Shown: positions 34,813 to 45,258 of the stretch, one piece after another | Layout of the letters: each line of letters opens with the position of its first letter | Position numbering within the stretch: the first letter of the stretch is position 1 | Assembly (NCBI GenBank): GCA_051278195.1 | Contig: JBNMQM010000012.1 | Location: forward strand, 1 to 64,000 | Direction: 5' to 3' | Source of the DNA: JAHRVQ01 sp051278195 | GTDB lineage: Bacteria; Pseudomonadota; Gammaproteobacteria; Pseudomonadales; Azotimanducaceae | Length of the DNA: 64,000 nucleotides | Notes under the pieces: model-generated | What the model saw: only the letters and a program-made list of their open reading frames with translations | Told to the model about the DNA's origin: nothing | Databases searched by the model: none | Program-made: the position numbers and the translations under genes

Positions 34813-36288
34813 ATGAGTCGTCTCCGAGGAGCCACGCCCTTTGCCGTATTTTCGGCAATATTTTTGATCGTTTCCTTCGCCTATCTGCCGACCAGTTCAC
34901 ACATTATTTCCGAATGGGTATACAACGGACCATACACGCATGGCTTTTTGGCGTTACTTCTTGCCCTGGTGGTTGTGTGGCAGAAGCGGTTTTACCTGAA
35001 TGTCCATCCGAAATTTAATTTGATACCCGTTTTAGCGGTTCTGACAGGCGGCGTACTATGGATGGCGGGAGGAATATCGAATACCTTTTTGTTTGCAGTG
35101 GTTGGCCAATTCGGTGTTCTGTTTGGCGCTGTATGGATAATATTTGGTTTTAGCGGGCTGCTTAAACTGATGCCAGCACTCGCGTGTATATTGCTCGTTC
35201 TGCCGATCTGGAGCATGTTGCAAGGCCCGTTACAGCAGCTCTCAATTTTGGTGACACACCTCTCGCTAGATCTGATTGGTATACCAACCTTAAAACAAGG
35301 CATCTACTTTACCGTCCCGGGTGGCAGATTTGCGGTTGAGACTGCGTGTTCTGGGCTTGGGTTTTTACTCTGTTCGGTGTTGCTTGCGATCGTCTATTCA
35401 CACTTTAACCAACACAACCTAAGCAGAGCCGTTCGGCTCTTCCTTTTCTCGATTTTGTTAGCGCTGGTGAGCAACTGGATTAGGATCGTGGTGATTATAT
35501 TGGTTGGTAACTACACCGAAATGCAGCACCCAATTGTGACAGATCATTTGGCTTTTGGTTGGGTAGTCTTTTCGATTGCCCTAGTGCTGTTCTATTGGAT
35601 TGCTAATAGAGGATTACAGCCGATAGTAAGCGTGGCCTCGGATGAGGACGACGATTATGCTGAACACGACCTAAAACCAGAAATGAAGCGTCTGGTAGTG
35701 ATCGCCGTTATGCTACTAGCAACACCGCTGTTAGCGAATTACTTCGAAGATCATAAAGTACCTGCGCAAGGCAACTCTGCTTGGGTTATCAGTGTTCTGG
35801 ATACACAACTTGGGCGTCACTCGCGGTATGGCTCGGTCAAGGTTGAACCGAACTTCGTTGGAGCTTCGGATATTTGGCAAGGCCACTATCTCTTGAATGA
35901 GAAGCCACTCGTTGCAATGGTGGTGCGGTACGACGATCAAGAGCAAGGTCGGGAGTTGATCTTTGTCGAAAATAGTATTGTGAACACTGATAGATGGCAG
36001 CCCTCAGAGAAGCTGAAAGCGGCGACAAGCGGCAGAGCTAACCGAGCGATTTTAGAGGATGCGAGTTACACGCAGAGAGTTGTTTATTCGTGGTATTTAG
36101 TTGGGCCATATTCAGCATCTAATGAGATGATGGCCAAGTTCTATGAGCTATTGGCATATTTTGACGGAGATAGAACTTCCTATCTCGTGGCCCTGGTCAT
36201 GGATGCCCCAGCTGAGCAGGATCTAGAGGCTCTCGAATCGGCAACGACAAATGCGATCTCAGAGATAATGAAAGCGAAACGACAGTAA
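34813..36288 (+). CDS. xrtA: Exosortase A fused to EpsI-type domain
   Basis: The 491 residues begin with about eight membrane helices carrying the exosortase catalytic triad: Cys179 in VETACSGLGFLL, Arg224 in VSNWIRIVV and His245 in TDHLAFGWVVF. From about residue 285 a soluble EpsI domain follows (ANYFEDHKVP, GHYLLNEKPLVAMVVRYDDQ, and VYSWYLVGPYSASNEM). The enzyme is thought to cut PEP-CTERM tails at the membrane and transfer the protein to an acceptor; the EpsI part is usually a separate or fused partner in EPS loci. The fusion is common in exosortase A. Substrates in this window are the two PEP-CTERM-type proteins. The next gene starts 26 bases downstream. Confidence 0.95.
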   Translation: MSRLRGATPFAVFSAIFLIVSFAYLPTSSHIISEWVYNGPYTHGFLALLLALVVVWQKRFYLNVHPKFNLIPVLAVLTGGVLWMAGGISNTFLFAVVGQFGVLFGAVWIIFGFSGLLKLMPALACILLVLPIWSMLQGPLQQLSILVTHLSLDLIGIPTLKQGIYFTVPGGRFAVETACSGLGFLLCSVLLAIVYSHFNQHNLSRAVRLFLFSILLALVSNWIRIVVIILVGNYTEMQHPIVTDHLAFGWVVFSIALVLFYWIANRGLQPIVSVASDEDDDYAEHDLKPEMKRLVVIAVMLLATPLLANYFEDHKVPAQGNSAWVISVLDTQLGRHSRYGSVKVEPNFVGASDIWQGHYLLNEKPLVAMVVRYDDQEQGRELIFVENSIVNTDRWQPSEKLKAATSGRANRAILEDASYTQRVVYSWYLVGPYSASNEMMAKFYELLAYFDGDRTSYLVALVMDAPAEQDLEALESATTNAISEIMKAKRQ

Positions 36289-36313
36289 ATTTGGATACGG
36301 TGAGATTGAGCAT

Positions 36314-37573
36314 ATGGTAGAGACAGTATCGATTATTGGGCTAGGTTATATTGGTCTGCCCACAGCAGCAGCACTGGCAACTCAGCGAATCAAAGTGATT
36401 GGGGTCGACGTAAACGAAGCCGCTGTAGCGACGGTCAATCAGGGCAAAATTCATATTGTTGAGCCGGAATTGGATGTTGCTGTCCATGCCGCAGTGACTC
36501 GTGGGTTTCTCCGTGCGACAACGAAACCGGAGCCGGCTGAGGCATTTCTTATCGCCGTACCAACACCGTTAGATAGTGATCATGAGCCTGACCTGAGTTT
36601 TATTCGCAAAGCTACGGCTGCGATTGCGCCGGTTTTGGAAATTGGCAATATTGTCATACTGGAATCGACCAGCCCGGTTGGTACGACAGAGCTTGTTTCA
36701 AAATGGTTGGCTGAAGCTCGTCCCGATCTGAGCTTCCCACACCAAAATGGTGACGCATCTGACATCAGAGTAGCGCATTGTCCCGAGCGTGTTCTGCCAG
36801 GGCAAGTGATGTACGAGCTGACCCATAATGATCGAGTTATCGGTGGTTTAACGCCAGCGTGCTCATCGGCAGCTCGCAAAATTTACGAGATTTTTGTCCG
36901 TGGCGAATGTATTGAGACAGACGCCCGTACCGCTGAAATGTGCAAGCTGACGGAAAACGCGGCGAGAGACGTCAGCATTGCGTTTGCGAACGAGTTATCG
37001 ATCATCTGTCATGAAGAAAATATTGATGTCTGGGAGCTTATTGAACTGGCAAATCGACACCCTCGTATTAATATTCTAAAGCCAGGGCCAGGCGTTGGTG
37101 GCCATTGTATCGCTGTAGACCCTTGGTTCATTATTAGCCGGTCGCCTAACCATACGCCGTTGATGCAAGCCGCGAGGAGCGTCAACGACAACAAGCCAAA
37201 CTGGATTATCGGCAAAGTAGAAGAAGCCGTTCGCCAGTTGGTTGCTGGTGGTCGACGTGCGGAAGATGTTTCGATCGCGTGCTTCGGTCTTAGTTTTAAA
37301 GCTGATATTGACGATTTGAGGGAGAGTCCAGCGTTACAAATTGCGCTTAGTCTGGCCGAACATCATCCGGGACCAGTTCTTGGCATAGAACCGAATATAA
37401 GTAAGTTGCCTGATAGAATTAAGTCGAATTTGATCTTTGAATCTACCGAGCAGGCTTTACTGTCGGCTGATATTTATCTGCTGCTGGTGGATCATCGTGA
37501 GTTCCGTCGTTTTAACCCGGCTCTGGCTGGTAAGGTGACAATCGATAGCAGGGGTATTTGGCCAGGCCGCTGA
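36314..37573 (+). CDS. wecC: UDP-N-acetyl-D-mannosamine dehydrogenase (WecC-type)
   Basis: The 419 residues have an NAD-binding N-terminus (VSIIGLGYIGLPTAAALA), central AVPTPLDSDHEPDLSFI and ESTSPVGTTE, and the catalytic Cys in GPGVGGHCIAVDPWFI. The C-terminal domain has FGLSFKADIDDLRESPAL. It oxidises C6 of UDP-ManNAc to UDP-ManNAcA in two NAD steps, supplying an acidic sugar for EPS. No wecB-type 2-epimerase was seen in the window, so UDP-ManNAc must come from elsewhere, or the substrate is another UDP-HexNAc. The start ATG at 36314 lies just after the exosortase gene, probably in the same transcript. Confidence 0.9.
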   Translation: MVETVSIIGLGYIGLPTAAALATQRIKVIGVDVNEAAVATVNQGKIHIVEPELDVAVHAAVTRGFLRATTKPEPAEAFLIAVPTPLDSDHEPDLSFIRKATAAIAPVLEIGNIVILESTSPVGTTELVSKWLAEARPDLSFPHQNGDASDIRVAHCPERVLPGQVMYELTHNDRVIGGLTPACSSAARKIYEIFVRGECIETDARTAEMCKLTENAARDVSIAFANELSIICHEENIDVWELIELANRHPRINILKPGPGVGGHCIAVDPWFIISRSPNHTPLMQAARSVNDNKPNWIIGKVEEAVRQLVAGGRRAEDVSIACFGLSFKADIDDLRESPALQIALSLAEHHPGPVLGIEPNISKLPDRIKSNLIFESTEQALLSADIYLLLVDHREFRRFNPALAGKVTIDSRGIWPGR

Positions 37574-37771
37574 GCGTGATACTGATTGCACATTGATCGC
37601 ATATTATTCGGACAAGCGGTTTCGATTCTTAACAAAAGGCTGTAAATTTTAGAGTATGGTTTGGTGTTAGGCTGGTTCCTAAGACAGACGGATGTTAATC
37701 TGTTTGCTCAGTCGAAAGAAAGTCAGAGATGCAGTACAGTTTTCTGTCGGCGTCACGACAAGGGTCTTGCC

Positions 37772-40700
37772 ATGTATAAAAAGCCTCGTATCAAAACGTT
37801 ATTCGTCTTGATTTTTTTGTCATTCTTGGCCGCTTGTTCCGATAGCGGTGACAGTGCGTCGGTTGGTGTCACGTCTACACCTCCGCCAGCTAGTGTACCG
37901 GCACCCGGCAACCCGGTTAGCTTTGGCTCAAATGCAGTTAAAGGCCCGCTTGAAAACGCGACGGTTACATTGACGGATGCGAACGGCGTGGTGCTCGAGT
38001 CTTTTGTCTCTGATACTGGCAGTACATTTTCTCTTTCGATTTCTGACACTGCAGCTTTCCCTGTAATTGTTTCAACGGTTGGTGGTATTGACTCATTTAC
38101 AACTCAAGATGTTTCAGACCTTTCTCTGACGCTCAAAGGCGTTGTTTTTAGAGTCGACCAAAGCAGGGTCAATATTAATCCAATCTCAACGTTGATGGTT
38201 GAAATTGCTCTTGCAACAAACGAATTAGATGAAGCGAGAATGAATGAAGTTTTCTTCTCCTGGCAGACTTATAATTTCGGACTGCCAGAGGGCTTTAATC
38301 CGATAAGTTCGTTACAAACCGGCAGCAACACACCCGCAGTCCTAATGGCCTATGAAAGTCTGTTTGAGGCTATTCGCAGGACATCAAACCAACAAACTAC
38401 TTTACCTAACGAGGTGATTGAAGCAATCGCTGCTGACTTGAGCGATGGCATATTGGACGGTGTCGGTACGGTCAATGTCGATCCAATTGTGAGCGCGATA
38501 TTTGGTAACTTCGCAGGCCTAGTCTTGCTGGAATCCCTAGCTGGTCAGCTGGTGATTGACAGTGGCGGCGCCACTGAGAAAACACTGGCAAGCGCTGACA
38601 TTCAAGCCGCAACATTAACCTTGTCTGGCGATGAAAACTTGACAGCCGAAGCCGCTCTACCACCCTCTGAACGAGTGTTAGGCCTGGTGGCCAATGTGCT
38701 AGCCATTTCGGCAGCTTCAACGACGGATGCGGCAATCGCATCTTCACTTTCTGCCAATGCGAATGTCATTGCCGGCATAAGTCGCTCCAACAAGACATCT
38801 GCCGGAACCACCGCCACGCTTCTGGCTGTGCTCCAGGCCGTTAGAGTCGACATTACAGCGACTGCTCAAGCGATTGATTCTTCAGCCGCAACGTCCGCGA
38901 ATACTCGCTCGCAAGAGGTGTTCGCAGTGGCCGCCGATGATGCGATACCCCGGCCGGTTTCCGACTTTTTTAGTGCAACCAGCGGTCAGTTAGTTGCGCT
39001 CAATGTGTTGGCCAACGACCCTGATGTCATCGATGGCCTTGGCACGATCTCAATTCTCCAGGAGCCTGACCATGGAACAACCGTCATCAATGCGGATAAC
39101 ACTATTTCTTATCAGGCTGATATTGACTATCTAGGGCTCGATTCATTTGTCTATGCTGTTGTTGATCAGGACGGCGATCGAGGCGCGGCCTCAGTGACCA
39201 TCACTGTTAACGTTGTCCCAGTGGCTGTGGCTGATGCAATTGGCGTAACCGGTTCGGATACGGTTTCAGTTGCAGTGCTAGCCAATGACCAGTTGTTGAT
39301 TGACGGACCAATCGTACTGTCCATTCTGACGTCAGCCGTAAATGGCACGGCGACCGTTGACGGCGAGAATATTGCCTATGTTGCGAACGACACTTTTGCG
39401 GGCATTGATAGTTTTGAATACCAAATTACCGATGCCAGTGGCGATACGGCATCGGCAACAGTGACGGTGACGGTTGCAGCGGTCGTAACAAATAGTAATC
39501 CTGTCGTTATTGCTGTTGACGATAATTTTAACGTGCAAGCACAAGTCGCCACTGAACTAAATGTTCTGGCGAATGACATCCAGCTCGATGATGTTCCATT
39601 GACATTAACGGCTGTCTCCCCGAATGCAGAAATTGGCATCACTTCAAATATTCTTTCCTATACATCGAACACAGGTTTTGGCGGCAGTGATGAATTCACC
39701 TATACCGTAACGGATGCTTCTGGAGATAGTTCCACGGCAACGGTAGCAGTGTTTGTTGACACCCAGCCGATTGCTGCTGCGCAAACATTTTCATTAGAAG
39801 CAGGGGAGTCGACGTCGGTTGATCTGCTTTTAGGCGCTTCCGGATTAGGTAACCCGCCTATTACTGCATCAATTTTGGCCAACCCAGAAAGTGGCACTAT
39901 CCGAATCGCGGGCAGTACGTTGACGTATACGGCTGCTGTTGATCTCGCGGTAATAGAAGTATTCAGTTACACGCTGACCGATGCTGATGGCGATCGTGGT
40001 GAAGGCTCGATAACCGCTTCGATAACGTTGAATACAATTCCTCAGGCTGTTCCTGACAGTGCAGAGACGCCGGTACAGACTGCCATTACTGTCGATGTGC
40101 TCGCCAATGATAATGGTTTGATCGATGCGCCAATTTCTCTCACCGCGCTTGACCCCACAAACGGTTCAGTCACAGTCGGTGATTCTGGCATTACGTACAC
40201 GCCCGCCAGCGGCTTTGCGGGCACAGAAGTGATTGCCTACACAATAGCGGACGTCGATGGAGAGCAAAGTTCATCAACATTAACGATTCTAGTGGATGAT
40301 ACTCCAGTCGCCCAAGACGACTCCGTTCAGGCACTAATATCGACGCTTCTTGCAATTAACGTTTTAGAGAACGATACGGGTCTTGGTAATTCACCTGTGA
40401 CGGTGAGTATTTCTCAGGGTGTTAGCAATGGCACGGCAGTTGTCCTAAACAATGTTATCCAATACACGCCAACAACGGACTTTGCAGGCTCTGACTCTCT
40501 GACCTATGTTGTGCAAGACCTTGACGGAGATACAGCGACTGCAACTGTGTCGATATTGGTCGACGATACGCCGACACTACAAAATCAATCTTTGACGACG
40601 CCATTGAATGTGCCAATAGACGTTAATATACTTGCGAATGCCTTAGGCTTAGCGAACACGCCGCTGACGATGGCGATTACCGCTGGGCCTACTAACGGAA

Positions 40701-43700
40701 CAGCTGTGCTTGTTGGGTCTACGGTTACTTATACGCCAAATACGAATTTCGCCGCGACAGATACCATTACATATACCGTCACCGATTCAGATGATGATGT
40801 GGGTACCGCCACCGCCAGTATTTTTGTCAATGATGTCCCGGTTGCCAATCAAGATGCTTTGGAAACACCCATAAATGTCGCGTTAGGCGGTATCAGTTTC
40901 CTCGCCAACGACACAGGCCTGCTCAATACACCGCTATCGGTTGTGACCAGTAGTGTTGTGGGTGGCACGGTGACGTTAAGCGATCTCAATGTCGCGACCT
41001 TTACGCCCACAAATAATTTCACTTCCAACGCGAGTTTTATCTATCAGGTGACGGACAGCAATGGCGACGTTGCGTCTGCAACAGTATCGATTTTTGTTGA
41101 TGATACGCCGGTCGCTAACGCCGATAGTGTTGACACGCCTGTCTCGACTGCGGTTGCAGTTTCGGTGCTAGACAATGATACGGGTCTTGGTAATGCGCCT
41201 CTAGTAGTCGTAACCGCCAATGACTTTGGCGGTGTGTCGACTGTTGCGAACAACGTGGTCACGTTTACGCCAACGGCAAACTTCGCTAACAGCGCAAGCT
41301 TTACTTATACAGTGACTGACTCTGACAACGATGTCGCGAACTCCACGGGCACAGTTTTTGTGGATGACACGCCTATCGCTAATAACGATGCTCTGGTGGA
41401 CACATTGGTTGGTACGACCCAATCAGCGATCAATGTTTTGAGCAATGATAGTGGGCTAGGTAATGTCCCGATCACGGTCACGACATCATCGCCAGTCGGC
41501 GGCGCGTTGACATTAAATAGCGACAACACTTTAGAGTACGCTCCAACCGCTGGTTTCGCCGGAGCCGGTTCGTTTAGCTATACCGTGGTAGATATGGATG
41601 GAGACACAGCGACTGCATCCGCAACTATTTTCGTAGACGATCGACCGGTCGCAGTTGCAGATGCGGTGGGCACGCCAATTGGAGATCCGCTTGAGATTGA
41701 CGTGACGACTAACGACACCGGTTTGCTCAATGGAGCCGCATCCATACAGTTTGTCTCAGCACCTGACGGAACGCTCGGTTCGGCAACGATAGACAGCCTA
41801 GTCGTGACTTACACCCCAACATCCTCCGTTGCAGCAACTGATCAGTTTACCTATACGGTCACGGATACCGATGGTGATGTCTCAGCAGCAGCTACAGTCA
41901 CGGTTGGGATTGGTTTTTCAGCCTCAGATGACACTGTCACAGTTGTCGAGAATATATCTGACGCAACTCGGATTTTGGGCGCGGCAACTCGAACCATCGA
42001 CGTTCTGACAAATGATGCCCAGGGGCCAGGCGGTGCTGCAATCACCGGGGTTGGTGACTTCAGCACCTCAGGAACTGTCGCCTTTACTGCATCTGCCATC
42101 ACATATACGCCGCCAGTAGGAGCAGCACCGGGAACTGACAGCTTTACTTATACGATTAATAACGCCGCGCTAGGCCAGGATTCAACGGCGACGGTGTCAG
42201 TGACCATCGGCACCGTTTGTGATCTAACAAATGTCCGATGCTTAGATACCGGCCTTGAAGGGTTCAGTGATATTCAAGCGCGTATTAAAGATACATTGGA
42301 TGCCGCGCAGCCCGGCGATTGGGTCAAGCTACGTGCGGGTGTCTATGACCATCCTTTGACAGGCAATAACTCTCTCAAGACATTCCTCAGCGTGGGTAAT
42401 TCAGGTACTAGCGGTAACCCGATTCGTATTGAAGCTTTTGATGGTGAAGACGTCCTATTTAAAGGGTGGCGTACCACCGCAAACGGTTGGAATGACTGTA
42501 CAGCGATTGACAACACGGACACCGCAAATGTGCTGTTAACACCATCGGATTGCGGCGATTCGCCTGCAGTTAACAATGAACTGTTGATCTTGGTAGGAGG
42601 CGACTACGTTGAATTGCGAAATGTAAGAATCACTGACAGTACAAACTTTGGACTTGAAGTCATCGGTAGCAATAATGTTCTTCAAAATATAGAAGTTTCA
42701 AGTAGCTGGTTTGACAATATTAAAGTGGGACTAAGAACGCCATCAGGTGCCATCAGCAATAATTTGTTCAAAGAGATTGAAAGTAGGAATGCACGACATG
42801 GCGCGGGTATTAACTTCAGTGCACCCCAACAGAATGGCGGCGTCTTTGATTTTGCCCACTCGAATCGTTTCGAAGATTTACTGCTGCATCGAAATGGCTA
42901 TCAGCCTGATGGTTTGCTAGTGCCAGTAACTGCCGGTGATTCTGCAGCCCCGAATGGCCTGGGCGGTGGTAATTCTGATGGTTTTGTTGTGTTCAAAGTC
43001 TGTGAGGACTCGAAAGCTTTCTTAGTTCCCCTGGAGCTTAATGGCGTTGTTAGAAACACTCTTTGTCCTGACAACGAATTGATTCGCGCAATGGCATTTA
43101 ATAATGCTGATGATGGTATTGATACAACGTGGGGCGAATCCCTCAACCAGGACAACATTTCCTTCTCAAACGGACCGCAGGGTTTTCGAGGCTACAAAGT
43201 GCTTCGTCAAACGGTCGTTGGACTGAAGTACGTGGGTAATATTGCACTGGGTGAACAAGATACGGGTTTTGAAGTTCGTGCTGATACAAGTGGGTTATTC
43301 GCTCATAATCTAGGAGCACAAATCACTGGTGGTAGAATGAACGGTGGCGGGATTATCACTCAGAATATTACAACGGCATCTGACTACCCTTTCTACAATA
43401 ACTTGTTTATTAATAACGCAAATATCGATGTTTCCTTTTCTCAGGTGTCTGGTTTAAAACCTGATATTCAGACGAGTTTCGTGACAGCCAGCAACTTGGA
43501 TGCGGCACTGCTCTTCGGCGATCCGATGGTCACCAATCCCAGCTTTGATGCGACGTCCGTCAATACGACCTTCCCAAGCGGTTCTACAATCAAAGAAAAA
43601 GTTGATTTTATAATCAATCAATTCAAAACCGCCTATACCCCTTTGGATGGCAGTCCCTTGATCGATGCAGGTCAGGTAATTCCAGGCGTACATTGCACCA

Positions 43701-43795
43701 CAGCTGATGACTCAGGATCGCCGCCTGCGGCGGACGCAACGTGTCGTCGATGGCTTGGTGCTAATCCTGATATCGGGCCATTCGAGCTGAAATAA
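37772..43795 (+). CDS. Giant lipoprotein with 12 Ig/cadherin-like repeats and C-terminal beta-helix
   Basis: The ATG at 37772 is chosen because AGGG lies about eight bases upstream and the lipoprotein signal follows at once (TLFVLIFLSFLAACSDS); the longer frame to 37661 has no signal character. Of 2007 residues, about 35-110 form a carboxypeptidase-like sandwich (GPLENATVTLTDANG). A helical region then runs to about 385. Twelve repeats of about 90 residues follow (NDTGLGNxP..., FTYTVTDSDGD, VDDTPVA). The last 520 residues are a right-handed beta-helix (WVKLRAGVYDHPL, NVRITDSTNFGLEVIGSNNV, ADDGIDTTWGESL) ending LDGSPLIDAGQV...PDIGPFELK. Beta-helices of this kind are common in polysaccharide lyases and binding proteins, so it may bind or trim the EPS; no catalytic residues are proven. 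Confidence 0.88.
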   Translation: MYKKPRIKTLFVLIFLSFLAACSDSGDSASVGVTSTPPPASVPAPGNPVSFGSNAVKGPLENATVTLTDANGVVLESFVSDTGSTFSLSISDTAAFPVIVSTVGGIDSFTTQDVSDLSLTLKGVVFRVDQSRVNINPISTLMVEIALATNELDEARMNEVFFSWQTYNFGLPEGFNPISSLQTGSNTPAVLMAYESLFEAIRRTSNQQTTLPNEVIEAIAADLSDGILDGVGTVNVDPIVSAIFGNFAGLVLLESLAGQLVIDSGGATEKTLASADIQAATLTLSGDENLTAEAALPPSERVLGLVANVLAISAASTTDAAIASSLSANANVIAGISRSNKTSAGTTATLLAVLQAVRVDITATAQAIDSSAATSANTRSQEVFAVAADDAIPRPVSDFFSATSGQLVALNVLANDPDVIDGLGTISILQEPDHGTTVINADNTISYQADIDYLGLDSFVYAVVDQDGDRGAASVTITVNVVPVAVADAIGVTGSDTVSVAVLANDQLLIDGPIVLSILTSAVNGTATVDGENIAYVANDTFAGIDSFEYQITDASGDTASATVTVTVAAVVTNSNPVVIAVDDNFNVQAQVATELNVLANDIQLDDVPLTLTAVSPNAEIGITSNILSYTSNTGFGGSDEFTYTVTDASGDSSTATVAVFVDTQPIAAAQTFSLEAGESTSVDLLLGASGLGNPPITASILANPESGTIRIAGSTLTYTAAVDLAVIEVFSYTLTDADGDRGEGSITASITLNTIPQAVPDSAETPVQTAITVDVLANDNGLIDAPISLTALDPTNGSVTVGDSGITYTPASGFAGTEVIAYTIADVDGEQSSSTLTILVDDTPVAQDDSVQALISTLLAINVLENDTGLGNSPVTVSISQGVSNGTAVVLNNVIQYTPTTDFAGSDSLTYVVQDLDGDTATATVSILVDDTPTLQNQSLTTPLNVPIDVNILANALGLANTPLTMAITAGPTNGTAVLVGSTVTYTPNTNFAATDTITYTVTDSDDDVGTATASIFVNDVPVANQDALETPINVALGGISFLANDTGLLNTPLSVVTSSVVGGTVTLSDLNVATFTPTNNFTSNASFIYQVTDSNGDVASATVSIFVDDTPVANADSVDTPVSTAVAVSVLDNDTGLGNAPLVVVTANDFGGVSTVANNVVTFTPTANFANSASFTYTVTDSDNDVANSTGTVFVDDTPIANNDALVDTLVGTTQSAINVLSNDSGLGNVPITVTTSSPVGGALTLNSDNTLEYAPTAGFAGAGSFSYTVVDMDGDTATASATIFVDDRPVAVADAVGTPIGDPLEIDVTTNDTGLLNGAASIQFVSAPDGTLGSATIDSLVVTYTPTSSVAATDQFTYTVTDTDGDVSAAATVTVGIGFSASDDTVTVVENISDATRILGAATRTIDVLTNDAQGPGGAAITGVGDFSTSGTVAFTASAITYTPPVGAAPGTDSFTYTINNAALGQDSTATVSVTIGTVCDLTNVRCLDTGLEGFSDIQARIKDTLDAAQPGDWVKLRAGVYDHPLTGNNSLKTFLSVGNSGTSGNPIRIEAFDGEDVLFKGWRTTANGWNDCTAIDNTDTANVLLTPSDCGDSPAVNNELLILVGGDYVELRNVRITDSTNFGLEVIGSNNVLQNIEVSSSWFDNIKVGLRTPSGAISNNLFKEIESRNARHGAGINFSAPQQNGGVFDFAHSNRFEDLLLHRNGYQPDGLLVPVTAGDSAAPNGLGGGNSDGFVVFKVCEDSKAFLVPLELNGVVRNTLCPDNELIRAMAFNNADDGIDTTWGESLNQDNISFSNGPQGFRGYKVLRQTVVGLKYVGNIALGEQDTGFEVRADTSGLFAHNLGAQITGGRMNGGGIITQNITTASDYPFYNNLFINNANIDVSFSQVSGLKPDIQTSFVTASNLDAALLFGDPMVTNPSFDATSVNTTFPSGSTIKEKVDFIINQFKTAYTPLDGSPLIDAGQVIPGVHCTTADDSGSPPAADATCRRWLGANPDIGPFELK
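38930..42214 (+). repeat. Twelve tandem Ig/cadherin-like coding repeats
   Basis: About 90-codon units, each with a conserved ending of the type FxYTVTDxDGDxATATVxIxVDDTPVA. Units 5 to 11 are most similar; units 1-4 and 12 are more diverged. Asp-rich linkers suggest calcium binding. Copies differ throughout at the DNA level, so the array is old rather than recently expanded. Confidence 0.85.
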
Positions 43796-43797
43796 CG

Positions 43798-45246
43798 TTA
43801 GCGCTTCAGCCAAAGCGGCTGAAGCTCATTGTTAACTGACGGAATCTGGCTGGGCATATTTCCGGTTAGGCTGTCGGCCAGACTGCCCGTGTAATAGTCT
43901 TTGTCTGCGGTGACCCTTAGCAGAAGGCCGACTGAAGCCCAAAGGCTAACGCTACCGATGAAAGGATAAAATGACTGCTGGGCAATGGCGCCAACCAAAA
44001 AGCTCAAGATAAAAGCAAAGCTTATGGAGCCGACCAGAGGAAATTCACTGCAGGATTTGTCCAACATCATTTTCAAACTCGATTTAAGCAGCGAAAGAAA
44101 AAGCAGTAGGACCGGGATGCCAATCAGAAGACCGTTATCCAGAAGGAGTTGTAGGTAGGCATTGTGAGGATGCGCAAAAGGCTTATCGTAGTCTTCTCCC
44201 AGTCGTTGGCTCAGACCAATTCTTTGCATCGCACGTCTTCCATGACCGAGGAAGGGACTCTCCATAATTTCATCTATCACTTCTGGCCAGATGATAGAGC
44301 GCCCTGAGGTCACTGAACTCATATCGATATCGCCCTCGCTTGCGTTTTCGCTTGTCTCGGAATCGCCAATTCCCTGCATGAATCTATCTTGGACCGCCGG
44401 GACGAAAGAGACGACGAGTACAAACAGTAACGGACCGTAAATTAGAATCGATTTCCATCGAAGCGCGCCGAAGCATAGGGCCAGAATGCCCCATGCCGCC
44501 ATCCCCATTCTGCCGCCACTGAGACCGATAGCGAGGGCGCAGATGCCACTGGCGATAAGCAGCGCTATAGCGAGAAGGCGGCTTTCAACATAGCGACTTA
44601 AGGCGAAAATCGCCCAGCCTCCGCCCGCTAAGAGGATCGCCAGGTCGCTGCGGAAATAACCCACGTCGCGGTCGAGACGTCGTATTGCGGTCTGCTCCAT
44701 CTCGGAGCCGCTGCCAAGGGCATCGAAGCCCATGCTCTTGATGGTGAGCAGTGCCAACATGAAGTTCATCGCAAGAATTGCTATTGCAGCTTCTCGAATT
44801 TGTAGTTTGTTATTGCAGCCAAAGTATATGAGGAAGCCAGGAACCATATATTTGATGGTGTTGACAAAGTCATCAATGAAGATACCTCGCGCAGTCATTG
44901 GTTTTGCACCCAAATATGCAGCGAACTCAATAATGCCACTCAAATCGCCGATCTCACGTAAGAACGCGATCAAAATGAATGTGGGATAAAAAACCATCAA
45001 AAACTTCATGGTTGGTGCAACACGGAATTCGGCTGATTTGGATTTATCCACCATGTACGCCAGGACCGCGGTAAACATAAGCAAATTCCAGGGGTTGAAC
45101 CCAGGAATGCCAAAAACTTGTTTCGGAAAGTCCGGTCTTTCTACAATCGCCATAGAAAGTACAAGAAACAGCGCGGCTCGATACCAGTTCTTCCAGGCAT
45201 AGGCCGACATGAATAGGAACATTCCCCAGAATAGGTAGAGGCGCAT
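43798..45246 (-). CDS. O-antigen ligase/polymerase-family membrane protein (Wzy/WaaL-like)
   Basis: The 482-residue protein has about 11-12 membrane helices. A large periplasmic loop holds SGRSIIWPEVIDEIMESPFLGHG, then the family motif HPHNAYLQLLLDNGLLIGIP. In exosortase A loci a protein of this family is described as a putative O-glycosylation ligase; in general such proteins polymerise or transfer undecaprenyl-linked glycans in the periplasm. Which job it has here cannot be told; it is the only polymerase/ligase candidate in the window. It is convergent with the giant lipoprotein gene (2-base gap) and lies 12 bases after the GT-C gene on the same strand. Confidence 0.85.
   Translation of the reverse strand: MRLYLFWGMFLFMSAYAWKNWYRAALFLVLSMAIVERPDFPKQVFGIPGFNPWNLLMFTAVLAYMVDKSKSAEFRVAPTMKFLMVFYPTFILIAFLREIGDLSGIIEFAAYLGAKPMTARGIFIDDFVNTIKYMVPGFLIYFGCNNKLQIREAAIAILAMNFMLALLTIKSMGFDALGSGSEMEQTAIRRLDRDVGYFRSDLAILLAGGGWAIFALSRYVESRLLAIALLIASGICALAIGLSGGRMGMAAWGILALCFGALRWKSILIYGPLLFVLVVSFVPAVQDRFMQGIGDSETSENASEGDIDMSSVTSGRSIIWPEVIDEIMESPFLGHGRRAMQRIGLSQRLGEDYDKPFAHPHNAYLQLLLDNGLLIGIPVLLLFLSLLKSSLKMMLDKSCSEFPLVGSISFAFILSFLVGAIAQQSFYPFIGSVSLWASVGLLLRVTADKDYYTGSLADSLTGNMPSQIPSVNNELQPLWLKR
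43804..43824 (+). terminator. Hairpin at the convergent gene ends, possible terminator
   Basis: A perfect 8-bp stem, CTTCAGCC (43804-43811) with GGCTGAAG (43817-43824), sits directly after the giant lipoprotein gene and inside the last codons of the opposite gene. No T-run follows on the plus strand, so termination is uncertain. Confidence 0.35.
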
Positions 45247-45258
45247 AGTCTGTTTAGG

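Noticed and set aside
34752..35018. 88-residue plus-strand frame overlapping the exosortase start
   Set aside because: It shares bases with the conserved exosortase N-terminus in another frame and shows no family features.
37753..43693. Many minus-strand frames across the repeat lipoprotein
   Set aside because: Ser/Thr/Val-rich antisense shadows created by the repeated coding units.
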